DNA from: Pirellulaceae bacterium
Lineage (GTDB): Bacteria > Planctomycetota > Planctomycetia > Pirellulales > Pirellulaceae
Length of the DNA: 64,000 bases
Assembly (NCBI GenBank): GCA_024102795.1
Contig: JAGFJK010000088.1
Location: 1 to 64,000 of the forward strand
Direction of reading: 5' to 3'
The notes beneath the pieces are model-generated. The model ran no database searches, was not told the DNA's origin, and was given only the letters and a program-made list of their open reading frames with translations. How positions within the stretch are numbered: the stretch's first letter is position 1; the number at the start of each line of letters is the position of its first letter. Shown here piece by piece: positions 42,425-51,416 of the stretch. Both the position numbers and the translations under genes were made by a program.

Positions 42425-44005
42425 TCATCTGTCCGCACGATCAGCATTGGCAGGCATGAACAGCCCCAATCCAAAATGGCAAGAGTGCCCGACACAAATT
42501 GGACCGGAAACCGGTTCAGGAAATATCAAGCGAAACCGGTAGCCTGGTAAAACGGCGCGTGCTCGCGTTTCGCGGCGGCGCTGTCGTTGTTCAGGTGGCT
42601 CGTGAATCGCAACCCATTCTTCCTCGGTCTCGTCGGATTGTCGTGCTAGTTCGGGGACCGGAAGCCCGGCTCCGAGTAAGAGTTTTTCCAGGAGCCGCTC
42701 CGGTGTTTCCCCAGGCCGAAGTCGACCGTTCTTGCGGAATCGTTTTCGGCCGCCAGGAATCACAAACGGCGTTGCGTTAGTCCAAGTGGTCGCTAGCGGA
42801 ACGTCAAAACTTAGGCCGCGCGGTGCTGGCGTGTCGAATGGCAGGGGAACAAACCGGAGTTGCCATTCGTCGCGGCGTTCATCTGCTGCACGTTGACGTT
42901 CGAAGCGCCACGAGCAAGGGCGCTCGGAAGCGGCCAATAACGCCTCGACTTCTTCCGGCCGAAACGGTTCGCGCCGGAAGCAGACCAACCGTGTTGGCTG
43001 CCCGAACTCATCGGGGATCAGAGCAAAATAGACGTGGGCATGGCTTAAGAGGGGCGATCCGGAACCTGACTTCCCGCTGAACAGCGCGAAATCGTCGCGC
43101 ACATCTGGCGGTAGCAACCAAAACTTGGCCTTGCGGTCACCAGTTAAGAGTCGCGCAAGTTCCTTCAATGCTGTGCCTCGAAACCGTTCTGTAATACGAA
43201 TCCAATCACGCACTCGCGGATAGACCCGACCTCCAACGGCAAACTGGACGCTTTGTAAGATGGAAGTGAAACGTGAGGTCGCAATAGAAACCGGTTGTAT
43301 CGCCGGTCGTTGAGGAAGCGTGGTGAAATGCCATACAGCGCCGGGTGGAACTGGATGACCGCTTACCAATTTGTCGTCGCTGGCTGCCAGCAGGGAATCG
43401 AGGTTCAGCGGCTGGCCGGGCTTCGGAACGAGCACTGGCGATTGGTTCGTCGCCGTCGCACTCAGTCGGCAGTTCATGCCGATTCCTGTCGGCAATTGTT
43501 CGATGCGGCGAATAATGCAGAGCGATTCAGCCCGGCCGAAATACAGCATGCGACGAAGTAATTCATCGAGGAGCCGTTGCAACGATGTCGATAAGGCGAC
43601 GCTCGGCCACGACCAAAACACGGAGTCATTGGAAGAAATCGCTCGGCACACGTCGGGAACCAACGTCGTCATCGATTTCTTGTACGCAGCATCCTTCTTA
43701 CCCTTGGCTGTCCATTCCACCCCCGTTCTGTGGTATTGCCGAACTGAAGGTTCCGCTCGCCAAGTTAACGAAGGAACCGAAAATTCAGGAACTGCGATTG
43801 AGAGTTGACCGAGCAACTCATCTCGCATTGCGGTGTCGTCGTCGCCTGTTTCTCTGCTGTATTGAATCCAGCGAGCGGCAAGCGCACGAAGGAGCCGCCA
43901 CGGGGACGGAGGCCACTCGCCGTGTCGATCTTCAAATGAATTTTGTTTCCACCGCGTGGCGTGAAATCGGCCAAGCGGGAAACGCTGCTGAAGAATGAGA
44001 GGCAT
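42425..44005 (-). CDS. csb2: Type I-G CRISPR protein Csb2 (Cas5/Cas6-like)
   Basis: A 526-aa protein of the Csb2 family from type I-G (formerly I-U) systems. The N-terminus has the hallmark FPLGRFHATRWKQNSFEDRH followed by GEWPPSPWRLLRALAARWIQ. A RAMP-type glycine-rich end is suggested near VLPGYRFRLIFPEPVSGPIC. In this subtype Csb2 fills the Cas5 role and probably processes the crRNA (Cas6 function). It is the last gene of the four-gene effector operon, 11 nt after csb1. The base composition is less GC-rich than the core genes of the window. Confidence 0.9.
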   Translation of the reverse strand: MPLILQQRFPLGRFHATRWKQNSFEDRHGEWPPSPWRLLRALAARWIQYSRETGDDDTAMRDELLGQLSIAVPEFSVPSLTWRAEPSVRQYHRTGVEWTAKGKKDAAYKKSMTTLVPDVCRAISSNDSVFWSWPSVALSTSLQRLLDELLRRMLYFGRAESLCIIRRIEQLPTGIGMNCRLSATATNQSPVLVPKPGQPLNLDSLLAASDDKLVSGHPVPPGAVWHFTTLPQRPAIQPVSIATSRFTSILQSVQFAVGGRVYPRVRDWIRITERFRGTALKELARLLTGDRKAKFWLLPPDVRDDFALFSGKSGSGSPLLSHAHVYFALIPDEFGQPTRLVCFRREPFRPEEVEALLAASERPCSWRFERQRAADERRDEWQLRFVPLPFDTPAPRGLSFDVPLATTWTNATPFVIPGGRKRFRKNGRLRPGETPERLLEKLLLGAGLPVPELARQSDETEEEWVAIHEPPEQRQRRRETRARAVLPGYRFRLIFPEPVSGPICVGHSCHFGLGLFMPANADRADR

Positions 44006-44016
44006 GTATCAGACTC

Positions 44017-45267
44017 CTACCCGTTGTCTTCTTCCTCGTCCTGGTCATCCGAGACAGCTTCCGTTTCCTTGCCCGGCTTGAACAGTTCGTTGGCCGGATA
44101 ATAGACATCGGCTTGAGCAGCAGGGAATTTGCAGCTCTCGATTGACGTCTTGAGGTTGAGGCTTGCGAACAGATTCCGTGCGAGTTGTTGAGACGCCGCG
44201 ACGGCCTTTGCTGCGGCGTCTTTTATCACTGCTTTGTCATCCGGATTCGTATCCGCTGTCTCGGTGTTCGCCGTTGACGAGGCCGGAACCAAGCCATCTT
44301 CCGTTGAGACCGTGACGCTCTCGCACTGTAGAAAACATTGTGTCCGATATCGAAACGGCCGCTTCACCAACTGTTCAATCTTCCAGATAGCAAGTTCCAA
44401 CAGCAGCCGCTTTTGTTCGGAGTTTAAGCCGTCTTTGCCGCGACCGTAGGAACGCAGCAATCCCAGGTCAAGAATGAATGTTGCCCGAATCTCCTCGGCG
44501 GTTTCTTCATCGACAGAGAAAATCGGCTGGCCAGACGTCGTCTTTTGGAGCCGATCGAATTTGACGCCGGTACGCCCGACGCGAGCCGCGCCAAATGCTT
44601 CCAGATGCGCCGTCAACAACCGGCTGATCTTGATTTGTTCCTTGGCGAACATGACGCCATGCACCAAAGAGTTCGGATCGAGATTGAAGATGGTCGTATA
44701 GATGTTCCACCATGTCTCAGGCGGAATGAAGTACGTCTTGTCCTTCTTGACCTCGATAATTTTGAAGTCCTTGCGCAACTGCTCCCGCAACGATTCCGCC
44801 TCAGGTTCCCCGTTCGAGAGTTTGCGGGCATCGAGAAAATAATCGGAAGCGAGGCGGTGCCCCTCGGAAAAAGTGCTGGCCACAACTGAGTCCTTCGTGG
44901 AGTCAGCTTTCGGAACAATTGCGCCGTCCTTCGTTTCGAATTCGCTGTCGGTCACACAGCGCACGAACGGCAACCCGGCCAAGTCGGGATGCAAGTCAAT
45001 CGTCCCTTCACCTGCGAGGCAGACTTTCTCCAAATGATTCGCCATGCTGGCCGGGCTGTCCACGATGCAGACCTTTTCCTTGTACTTGCGGCCATCGGCC
45101 GCGATCCGCGGTGCGTCGTAGATCACATGCCCTACTTCGGGGAAACCTGCCGGCTGGAAGCGGTCGGTGTCACCGACTGGGACGAGACGCGCGGTCACGA
45201 TCAAGCAGACCGGACCATTGGCGTCGAGCAGTTGTTCTTGAAGCGGCTTCGTCAAATCGAGAGCCAT
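44017..45267 (-). CDS. csb1: Type I-G CRISPR protein Csb1 (Cas7)
   Basis: A 416-aa RAMP protein of the Csb1/Cas7 family, which forms the helical backbone of the crRNA complex. Visible family wording: ARLVPVGDTDRFQPAGFPEV, then VCIVDSPASMANHLEKVCLA, SVVASTFSEGHRLASDYFLD, and GAARVGRTGVKFDRLQ. The C-terminus is acidic (SDDQDEEEDNG). It lies 19 nt after csx17 and 11 nt before csb2 in the same operon. Length fits the family. Confidence 0.92.
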   Translation of the reverse strand: MALDLTKPLQEQLLDANGPVCLIVTARLVPVGDTDRFQPAGFPEVGHVIYDAPRIAADGRKYKEKVCIVDSPASMANHLEKVCLAGEGTIDLHPDLAGLPFVRCVTDSEFETKDGAIVPKADSTKDSVVASTFSEGHRLASDYFLDARKLSNGEPEAESLREQLRKDFKIIEVKKDKTYFIPPETWWNIYTTIFNLDPNSLVHGVMFAKEQIKISRLLTAHLEAFGAARVGRTGVKFDRLQKTTSGQPIFSVDEETAEEIRATFILDLGLLRSYGRGKDGLNSEQKRLLLELAIWKIEQLVKRPFRYRTQCFLQCESVTVSTEDGLVPASSTANTETADTNPDDKAVIKDAAAKAVAASQQLARNLFASLNLKTSIESCKFPAAQADVYYPANELFKPGKETEAVSDDQDEEEDNG

Positions 45268-45286
45268 TGGTTTCTCCTGGTAAGGC

Positions 45287-47365
45287 TTAACGATTTCGGG
45301 ATGGTTGGAGCCAGCGTTTCAGGCCGTTGGTTACGTCGCGGTTCGACATGGGCATCAGCAGCGCCGCCGCGACCCGTTCACTATCGGCGACAAGCCCATT
45401 GGGAGGCATTACGATCGCGCGTCCAACAGCGAGGTAACGATCACGCACAATTTGTATTGTCTCGTCAATCGCACCGAAGCGGAGCAATTGAAAAAGACGC
45501 CGCAAAAGATTCGCCTTCGGCAACTGATCGGAGCGAAACAACGGCACACCGTCTTCCACGGACAAATTGAGTTCTTTGTCTGCATGGAAGAGCGGCCGAA
45601 CGACTGTGTGTAACATTGCAGTGCCATCACCCGCGCGGAGCGGTTCATCAGCATGCGCATTTCCGGTGGCTTCTCGCGTCGGTTGCGACCAGTCAATCAG
45701 CGACAATGGTGGAATCCATTTTGTGATTTCCTCAAAGTCGAGGTCGCCATGTTTGCTGAGGAATCGTTGAATCAACGTGGCCGAGACGAAGCGTGTCCCA
45801 GCAAGCGGCGAACGCGGCAATCCCTCTGCATCAATAAGACGCCGTTGCGCTACTTCGAGCAGCATCTGCAACGGGTCGCCTGTTCCCCAGACTGCCTGAG
45901 CCGGTCGCGTTGCCGGCAGCGAAGAACGCCACTTTCCAGCACGCGCAGTGAGCGTTACTCCAAAAATATTCGCCAACATTGGAATGGGGCTGTTACCAAA
46001 TTGCCAACCGACTGACGCGATGGATCTCGCAATTGCAATCTCTGGCGGCAGGGTTGGCCAGGCATGGCCGAACCAAGCGGGAGGAAGTGGAGGAAGGGGT
46101 GTACATCGTTCACGCAAACTTTTGCTGCGATCCATGCGTGCTTGAACGGACGCCAAACGCAACAATAGTTGCTGCCAACGTTCGGCATCCTCGGGGCGTT
46201 CCGCGAGTTGTACAATTGCAGCTTCGACGGGTCCGCGCAAACCGACAAATTTCCCCCGTTGTTTGGAATCGCGTGGTTCAAATGGCAACCGGTCCATCCA
46301 GCCATTTTCGATGAGTTGTACCAACAATGGTGAAGCGGACTGGTGGACAATGCCGAAGGTTGGTGATCCGGCAATGGTAGCGGCTTGGATGCGCTGCCGC
46401 GGAATTGCTTCGTAGACTTGTGACGAGGTTGTTTGTCGAAATTCGAAGCGAACGAACTCGCTGATGCCACTATCAACCCCAGCATCCATTGCCGCGACGG
46501 CAAATTCGTGAGGAGCTTGTGCCGGTCGTCCTCCCAGCTTCGCAAGCCCGCGCTGAAAAAGGCAGCGAACTTCCGTGATCGTTGCCGGGAAAGCCCACAG
46601 CGGTGCCCAAAACTCCGCTCGCGACATGCCGATCTCACCATCTGTTTCCGGCTGACTCGGTTCGGAAACGAATGGAAATGCCGCGTAGGGGCGTGCTCGT
46701 GAACCAAGTCGTCGGTTTACGCCGCCGACAAGCAAGAACGCGCCCTCCGTTGCCAGCAATTGCAGCCACGGCGACATTTGCCCTTCTCGAAACCAACTTT
46801 GTCCGCTGTTAAAGGTTTTGTTCGCGTAGACAAACCAAGTGCCGCCGTTATTGAGATCCGGAAGGCTTGCGTCGAGCGTTCCATTGAGGGCTGCATCGAG
46901 CCATTGTCCACTTTCGGGCTTTTCTAGCAGTTTGGTTGCATCTTTGAATGCCTTGGCGAGGTCACGCTTACCGACATTGCCGCCGGTTCCCAACACTGGG
47001 TTAAATCGGTTTCGTCCGGTTCCAACAACGTGAGCGTCAAGCAACCGCACTTCAGCCACTGATCGCTCGCTTCTTTCTCGCCAAATCCCAGTCGATGATT
47101 TGGCCTTGGTGTCGGCCTTCTGGATATTGCCCCACCAACGTTCGTAAGTAGTCGGCTGCCAACCTTTTTGCAGGAAACTTTTTATGGCGACAAGATCGGC
47201 ACTCGAATCATCTGACAAGATGAGGAATCGTTCGCTACGCCAACAAGCACGCACTTTGTTCCAATGCTGAGAGACGGCCGCTAGAAGCCCCAACGCTGCC
47301 AGGTAGTTTCCCAGGCAGTCGGCGTTCAATCCATTAAATGGAATCACGGATAGACGTCGATTCAT
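45287..47365 (-). CDS. csx17: Type I-G CRISPR protein Csx17 (Cas8-like large subunit)
   Basis: A 692-aa protein of the Csx17 family, the large subunit specific for type I-G. The N-terminus NGLNADCLGNYLAALGLLAA matches the family pattern of a conserved glycine/leucine-rich start, and the mid-protein has SFLLVGGVNRRLGSRARPYA-like text (actual order EGAFLLVGGVNRRLGSRARP). It would recognise the PAM and recruit Cas3. Its start overlaps the cas3 stop by 4 nt (ATGA), so translation is coupled. No frameshift or internal stop was seen. Confidence 0.9.
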   Translation of the reverse strand: MNRRLSVIPFNGLNADCLGNYLAALGLLAAVSQHWNKVRACWRSERFLILSDDSSADLVAIKSFLQKGWQPTTYERWWGNIQKADTKAKSSTGIWRERSERSVAEVRLLDAHVVGTGRNRFNPVLGTGGNVGKRDLAKAFKDATKLLEKPESGQWLDAALNGTLDASLPDLNNGGTWFVYANKTFNSGQSWFREGQMSPWLQLLATEGAFLLVGGVNRRLGSRARPYAAFPFVSEPSQPETDGEIGMSRAEFWAPLWAFPATITEVRCLFQRGLAKLGGRPAQAPHEFAVAAMDAGVDSGISEFVRFEFRQTTSSQVYEAIPRQRIQAATIAGSPTFGIVHQSASPLLVQLIENGWMDRLPFEPRDSKQRGKFVGLRGPVEAAIVQLAERPEDAERWQQLLLRLASVQARMDRSKSLRERCTPLPPLPPAWFGHAWPTLPPEIAIARSIASVGWQFGNSPIPMLANIFGVTLTARAGKWRSSLPATRPAQAVWGTGDPLQMLLEVAQRRLIDAEGLPRSPLAGTRFVSATLIQRFLSKHGDLDFEEITKWIPPLSLIDWSQPTREATGNAHADEPLRAGDGTAMLHTVVRPLFHADKELNLSVEDGVPLFRSDQLPKANLLRRLFQLLRFGAIDETIQIVRDRYLAVGRAIVMPPNGLVADSERVAAALLMPMSNRDVTNGLKRWLQPSRNR

Positions 47366-50148
47366 GGCTGCACCTGCTTCGCCTTCCCTGGCCGCTTGCT
47401 TGCGCGGATGTCGGCGGCAACGAGAATCGCTTCATAAAACGCCAGCGCGAACGGTCCCAGGCTTTGCGGTTCGCCGTCGGGAATCACATCGCTGCTAGAT
47501 TTTGCGTTGGGCATCGCGGTGCCAAGCAGATCGGCGACAACTTCTGTCCAACTCGGGCTCACCATTTCGAAGGCCATGCCATCGTCGTCCCAGACACCGT
47601 GTGCGCCGAGGTGTTTAGGCTCGAAATGCATCGTGGCAGTATTCGAGAAATAGCCGGGAATGGGCGGCAGTGTGTCGTTGGCTTTCAGACCGAAAACCTC
47701 GTCGGATTCCCATGTGCTCCGCAGCACAGTTCGAACTTTGCCGTGGTGCGAAGCAATCAGAAACACTGCGAGTGCGGAAAGTTGTTTATCCCCAGACAGC
47801 CAAGCATCCCAGGCGGCCAGGGCACTGGCCGCTTCATGTCGTACTCGCGGTGTGAATTTCACCCGCAGCAGTCGCCGTAATTGCTTCGCATCTTCCTTTG
47901 CCAACGACCTATTCATCCAGATTTCGCGCACATCCGGGAACTTAGCCCAGACCACACTGGTTCCATCGGCATCCGATGGTGGATTCCATTTTGGCAGCCA
48001 GTCTCCGAGCAACTGGTGAAAAATCGCTGTTTCCGAATTCGAAAGCAATTCCTGAATCCGATCTCGCACTCGCCCTGCGAATGAATGTACGGCTCTTTGC
48101 CAGCGCGGCAGTGCTTTTCCCCAATCGTGCCAATGCGCCGCGATCTGAAGGGCTTGCGCGACTGCGTCAGAGGGTCGAAGCGCGGCCACCAATGTCGCCA
48201 CATCGAGATTCACATCGGCAAGATGATTGGGTAACGGATACCAAAGGTCAGTTTGGCTGTCAGGTTCGTCGGCTAGGCCGACATTTTCTTTCGCATCTAC
48301 AGCTTGCAGTGTTGTTGGTTTGTCATTGCTGACACCAGTCCAGCCCAACTCATCTGAGTATCCGCCGGCGGACAACGGCAACATTAACGTCATCCCAGGC
48401 CAAATGTCCTTTGCGCTACGTCGCTCCCATCGATTGATTTCGGCGTTCCATTCCCACGCACCTCCTTTGGTTCCAAGAAACCGACGCAGTTCGAAAAACG
48501 GGACCGCGCAAAGTTCGTCACGATTGGGCGGTTGTTCGTCCAGACGCCACGCGTGCTTTGGGGAAAAGTCGCGCCAAAATACTTGTGCATCCACATTTCG
48601 ATCCGAGTCGCGCACGAATTGCGAGACATTGGTGAATCCACCGGCCAAATCGTGGTCAGTTCCAAATAGCTCCAGCAAATCGTCTGGGCGAATGACGCAT
48701 TCAGCCGCAACTTGCAAGGCATCGCGGCTTATATCGGACTGGCTCACTTGATCCAACGCGTCGCGATATTCCTCTCCGGCTCCCATCGCCTCCTGAACTT
48801 CAGTTAGCAATCGCTGCCCGATGTCGATAGCGGCCTTGTCATAAGGGCCGATTCGCTTGGCGTTGGGACTATCGGGTTTGTTCTCCCCGTCCCGCTCTTC
48901 TTTCGGCCGCCAAAACGTGGCGAGTGCATTCGGTTGTCGTCCTTCTCGGTTCAGTCGCCCTAATCGTTGCACGACCGAAGACCAAGGTGCGATTTCGCTC
49001 CACAACCGCACTGAGGAAATGTCGAAGCCAGCTTCGACGACCTGGGTCGAGACAATCACCAACCCTGGACTTCCTGGTACTGCTCCGGTTTCTCGATCTA
49101 CCTGAGACGCGAACGCCTCGACCTGTTGAAGTTGACGTTTCCGGTCACCGGAACGAAAGCGACCGTGAATCAGACAAAACGCAGGAACTGGCCCTTTTCG
49201 CCGTCGTGCCGGCTTGCTCGCTTCTGCCTGTAACTCGCCAAACATTTTTTTCGCCGCCGGCACCGTGTTGAATACCAACAAGGAAAGTCGGCCGACGCCA
49301 TGTATCGCGTGTTCATCCAATATCAGCGACGGTTTCGGACGATCTTTAACGACGGCAATTGCCTTGGGAGCTCGCAACCGGGTCAAAATTGCTGGCGACT
49401 GCAGATCGTCCGCCGATAGTTCGAGTTTCGTTCCCGGCAGGACATGCCAGTCTCGTCGGTCGCGTGTATCGAGAAAGGTATCGCCAAGCGTGGCCGACAT
49501 CCACAGAAAACGAGACGGCTTGGCTCGCGACCACAGTTTTTCGCCAAATGCTGCGAGTTGAGCTGTGGTCAGCAAGCCACTCCCCATTAGCTGAGTTTCA
49601 TCCATCACCCAGAGACAATCGTTGTTCAGCAATCCAAAGTGTACGGGCCAGCGATATCTGGACATTCCGTACCCGCGATTGAGCGCTCGTGACAGTAACA
49701 TGTCCTGAGTGCCGATCAGGATGGCGTCCCGTTCTGGCCACAACGCCCAATCGGTTTGTTCCTCGCCGCCAAGCAACAGATAGACCGCGGCGGGGTAGTC
49801 GCCAAGGTCGCCGTCTGGTCGCGACCAATTGGGGTATTGTTCTTTCGCCTCCTCGGCGAGCATCCTAAGTCGATTAAGCCAATCAATAGCGACGCGATGC
49901 GTTTGCTCGACAAGCACTCGCATTGGCAAGCAATACACAAGGCGGCGAGGCGTACTATCACGATGAGTCTTGCAAAAACGCCGTCGCCAAATCCAAGCCA
50001 GGATCGTCGCCGCCGTTTTCCCCAAGCCGGTTGGCACATCCAACAGTGATGGTAACGAATCAGCGAGCGCAAGACGTTCCTGATATGGCAACGGGTCGTT
50101 GCCATTGGTTGCGCGTCTGAACATGGCTTTGAATTGTTCTGCAGACAT
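47362..50148 (-). CDS. cas3: Cas3 helicase-nuclease with C-terminal HD domain (type I-G)
   Basis: A 928-aa Cas3. The SF2 helicase comes first: Walker A VPTGLGKTA (GLGKT 41-45), DETQ in motif II (about 182), MSATLGD for motif III, VEAGFDISSVRLWSEIAPWS for motif V and QRLGRLNREG for motif VI. An HD nuclease domain lies at the C-terminus, with HWHDWGKALPRWQ near 670 and a further SHHGK near 800; this helicase-HD order is characteristic of type I-G. All key residues appear intact, so the interference machinery looks functional. It is the first gene of the effector operon and overlaps csx17 by 4 nt. No cas4, cas1 or cas2 lies near it. Confidence 0.93.
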   Translation of the reverse strand: MSAEQFKAMFRRATNGNDPLPYQERLALADSLPSLLDVPTGLGKTAATILAWIWRRRFCKTHRDSTPRRLVYCLPMRVLVEQTHRVAIDWLNRLRMLAEEAKEQYPNWSRPDGDLGDYPAAVYLLLGGEEQTDWALWPERDAILIGTQDMLLSRALNRGYGMSRYRWPVHFGLLNNDCLWVMDETQLMGSGLLTTAQLAAFGEKLWSRAKPSRFLWMSATLGDTFLDTRDRRDWHVLPGTKLELSADDLQSPAILTRLRAPKAIAVVKDRPKPSLILDEHAIHGVGRLSLLVFNTVPAAKKMFGELQAEASKPARRRKGPVPAFCLIHGRFRSGDRKRQLQQVEAFASQVDRETGAVPGSPGLVIVSTQVVEAGFDISSVRLWSEIAPWSSVVQRLGRLNREGRQPNALATFWRPKEERDGENKPDSPNAKRIGPYDKAAIDIGQRLLTEVQEAMGAGEEYRDALDQVSQSDISRDALQVAAECVIRPDDLLELFGTDHDLAGGFTNVSQFVRDSDRNVDAQVFWRDFSPKHAWRLDEQPPNRDELCAVPFFELRRFLGTKGGAWEWNAEINRWERRSAKDIWPGMTLMLPLSAGGYSDELGWTGVSNDKPTTLQAVDAKENVGLADEPDSQTDLWYPLPNHLADVNLDVATLVAALRPSDAVAQALQIAAHWHDWGKALPRWQRAVHSFAGRVRDRIQELLSNSETAIFHQLLGDWLPKWNPPSDADGTSVVWAKFPDVREIWMNRSLAKEDAKQLRRLLRVKFTPRVRHEAASALAAWDAWLSGDKQLSALAVFLIASHHGKVRTVLRSTWESDEVFGLKANDTLPPIPGYFSNTATMHFEPKHLGAHGVWDDDGMAFEMVSPSWTEVVADLLGTAMPNAKSSSDVIPDGEPQSLGPFALAFYEAILVAADIRASKRPGKAKQVQP

Positions 50149-50303
50149 CGTGCCCTACACTCGTTTGCCTGGGCCAGCTGGCCTTGCTACTCAATGGCGG
50201 CTAATGCCGACCCGTGATTCTCTATGCATCCACCCAATGATGCGACCAGCGTACAAATCAGCTTGGACACCTTTGGTCCAACTCGGCGGAAAAAACAGGG
50301 AAA

Positions 50304-50513
50304 TCACCTGAGTTGCGCGGGCACGACCCTTCGCTTTCGAAGGGAAACCAACCGCCAGAGGATTGTTTGTTCGTCGTCACTGCACTTGTCAGACAACTTC
50401 ACCGCCGAAAGGAACTCCTGCCGCAGTTCGGGGTCGCATAGCATTCGATCAATCGAGCACTTACGTTCGCGCTGAAAGGCGAGCCAGTGGTCGCGTAGGC
50501 TGTCGTCGTTCAT
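50304..50513 (-). CDS. 69-aa partner of the sigma-like gene
   Basis: A 69-aa charged helical protein (LRDHWLAFQRERKCSIDRML, DPELRQEFLSAVKLSDKCSD). Its ATG overlaps the stop of the sigma-like gene (ATGA at 50510-50513), so they are translationally coupled. Size and position are compatible with a small anti-sigma or co-regulator, although no zinc motif is present. It ends 155 nt upstream of cas3 on the same strand, so it may be read into the cas operon. No family was recognised. Confidence 0.65.
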   Translation of the reverse strand: MNDDSLRDHWLAFQRERKCSIDRMLCDPELRQEFLSAVKLSDKCSDDEQTILWRLVSLRKRRVVPAQLR

Positions 50514-51073
50514 GATTTGGGTTCCTTCTTGACGAGGGCAATCAGACGCGGGTCGTGTCGCAGGCGGTTATGGGCACGGCAGCGCCAGCTCTTCGCCGTG
50601 CTGCGGCAGACCCCAAGCTCGCGAGCAGCATCAGCAATCGTCAACCGCTGAAGATCGCATAGCTCGATGATGCGCTGGTGATCGAGCGGAAGTTCGCTCA
50701 GCACCTGTTGAACCGCGTCGAAGGCGGTACAATTGCTGGGTGACAGTTTTTCCCGGGAAGTAATGGCTGACGGCTCGTCCAGGGCCTGCAGCTGCGGGCA
50801 CCGCCGCCTGTAATTTCGTGCGTAGAGCTGCGCTGCTCGCAGCAGCCAAGCTCGCGGGTTCTGGATCTCTTTGCTGTCAGGGCGCTGGGCAAACGCATAG
50901 AGTGCATCGCACAAGATGTCGTCGGCAACATGGGGACGAAGCGTCTGCCAACAAGCGATCTTGGCGCGCACGGCGTCGACGTCGGCCTGACGAATATCTG
51001 CTCTTTGGGGCTCGGTTGGCAATTCTGGCCTCCCTTTTCGTCGAGTGCAGTGGAACACCAGATAGTGGCGCAA
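50510..51073 (-). CDS. Sigma-70-like (ECF) regulator upstream of the cas operon
   Basis: A 187-aa protein. The C-terminal half is a clear sigma region 4: VLSELPLDHQRIIELCDLQR, LTIADAARELGVCRSTAKSW, RCRAHNRLRHDP. The N-terminal half has region-2-like text (ADDILCDALYAFAQRPDSKE, ARNYRRRCPQ) but is shorter and less typical than housekeeping ECFs. It may act as a dedicated sigma factor for the cas operon downstream, or as an element-encoded regulator. It overlaps the 69-aa gene (ATGA). A mini-CRISPR unit lies about 90 nt upstream on the same strand. Confidence 0.82.
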   Translation of the reverse strand: MRHYLVFHCTRRKGRPELPTEPQRADIRQADVDAVRAKIACWQTLRPHVADDILCDALYAFAQRPDSKEIQNPRAWLLRAAQLYARNYRRRCPQLQALDEPSAITSREKLSPSNCTAFDAVQQVLSELPLDHQRIIELCDLQRLTIADAARELGVCRSTAKSWRCRAHNRLRHDPRLIALVKKEPKS

Positions 51074-51125
51074 GCGGCGCAGTTCGATTCAATTAGAGGT
51101 TAGGAATTGACATACGATAGGCCGC

Positions 51126-51153
51126 ATTGTAGCGTAGCTATCAGCAACCACAA
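51126..51153 (-). promoter_or_regulatory. Candidate sigma-70 promoter for the sigma-like gene
   Basis: On the minus strand TTGTGG and TACAAT are 16 bp apart, and the -10 element ends about 50 nt before the start at 51073. It lies just after the degenerate CRISPR-like repeat. This is a consensus-type guess only. Confidence 0.3.
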
Positions 51154-51161
51154 CCTCCCAA

Positions 51162-51270
51162 GCGTTCCGCCATTTCAACAAATTGGCGGCCCAATTGAGG
51201 AGATTCCATTAGTGGTTGCAGACTAGAGACTTACGTCTCAATCCGCAGTCATCCGACTGCGGCCCCATTC
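51162..51270 (-). CRISPR. One-spacer mini-CRISPR: full repeat, 37-nt spacer, degenerate repeat
   Basis: Minus strand. The 36-nt unit at 51270-51235 begins GAATGGGGCCGC, has a central perfect 8-bp hairpin (CCGCAGTC, loop GGAT on this strand, GACTGCGG) and ends ATTGAGAC, like the 8-nt handle of type I repeats. A 37-nt segment follows (51234-51198). Then comes a second unit (51197-51162) starting CAATTGGGCCGC and ending GGCGGAACG-like, which keeps a hairpin (CCGCCAATTT / AAATGGCGG, one bulge) with different stem bases. Spacer length and repeat length are normal for type I-G. Only one spacer is present. It may be a collapsed array or a dedicated guide RNA. Confidence 0.55.
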
Positions 51271-51310
51271 GGCACCTGTCGCAGGCATGGAAACGTCCGC
51301 GACAGGTGCC
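51271..51310. repeat. 12-bp perfect hairpin abutting the mini-CRISPR
   Basis: GGCACCTGTCGC / GCGACAGGTGCC pairs perfectly over a 16-nt loop and touches the first repeat directly. It could terminate transcription coming from the plus strand or be part of a leader. The rest of 51074-51416 holds no gene. Confidence 0.65.
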
Positions 51311-51416
51311 AACTTCTTTATCCCCAACGCCTTGCAATCGTTCCGAACCGCTGGCTAAGTGTCACTCCCCAGGCGGATGGTCCGCCGCGGGAACCACGCA
51401 AAGAGGAGCCAGAACA

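Noticed and set aside
51141-51160. 8-nt identity (GCAACCAC) between the spacer and the candidate promoter of the sigma-like gene
   Set aside because: It is in the middle of the spacer and not at the seed end, and eight bases are expected by chance.
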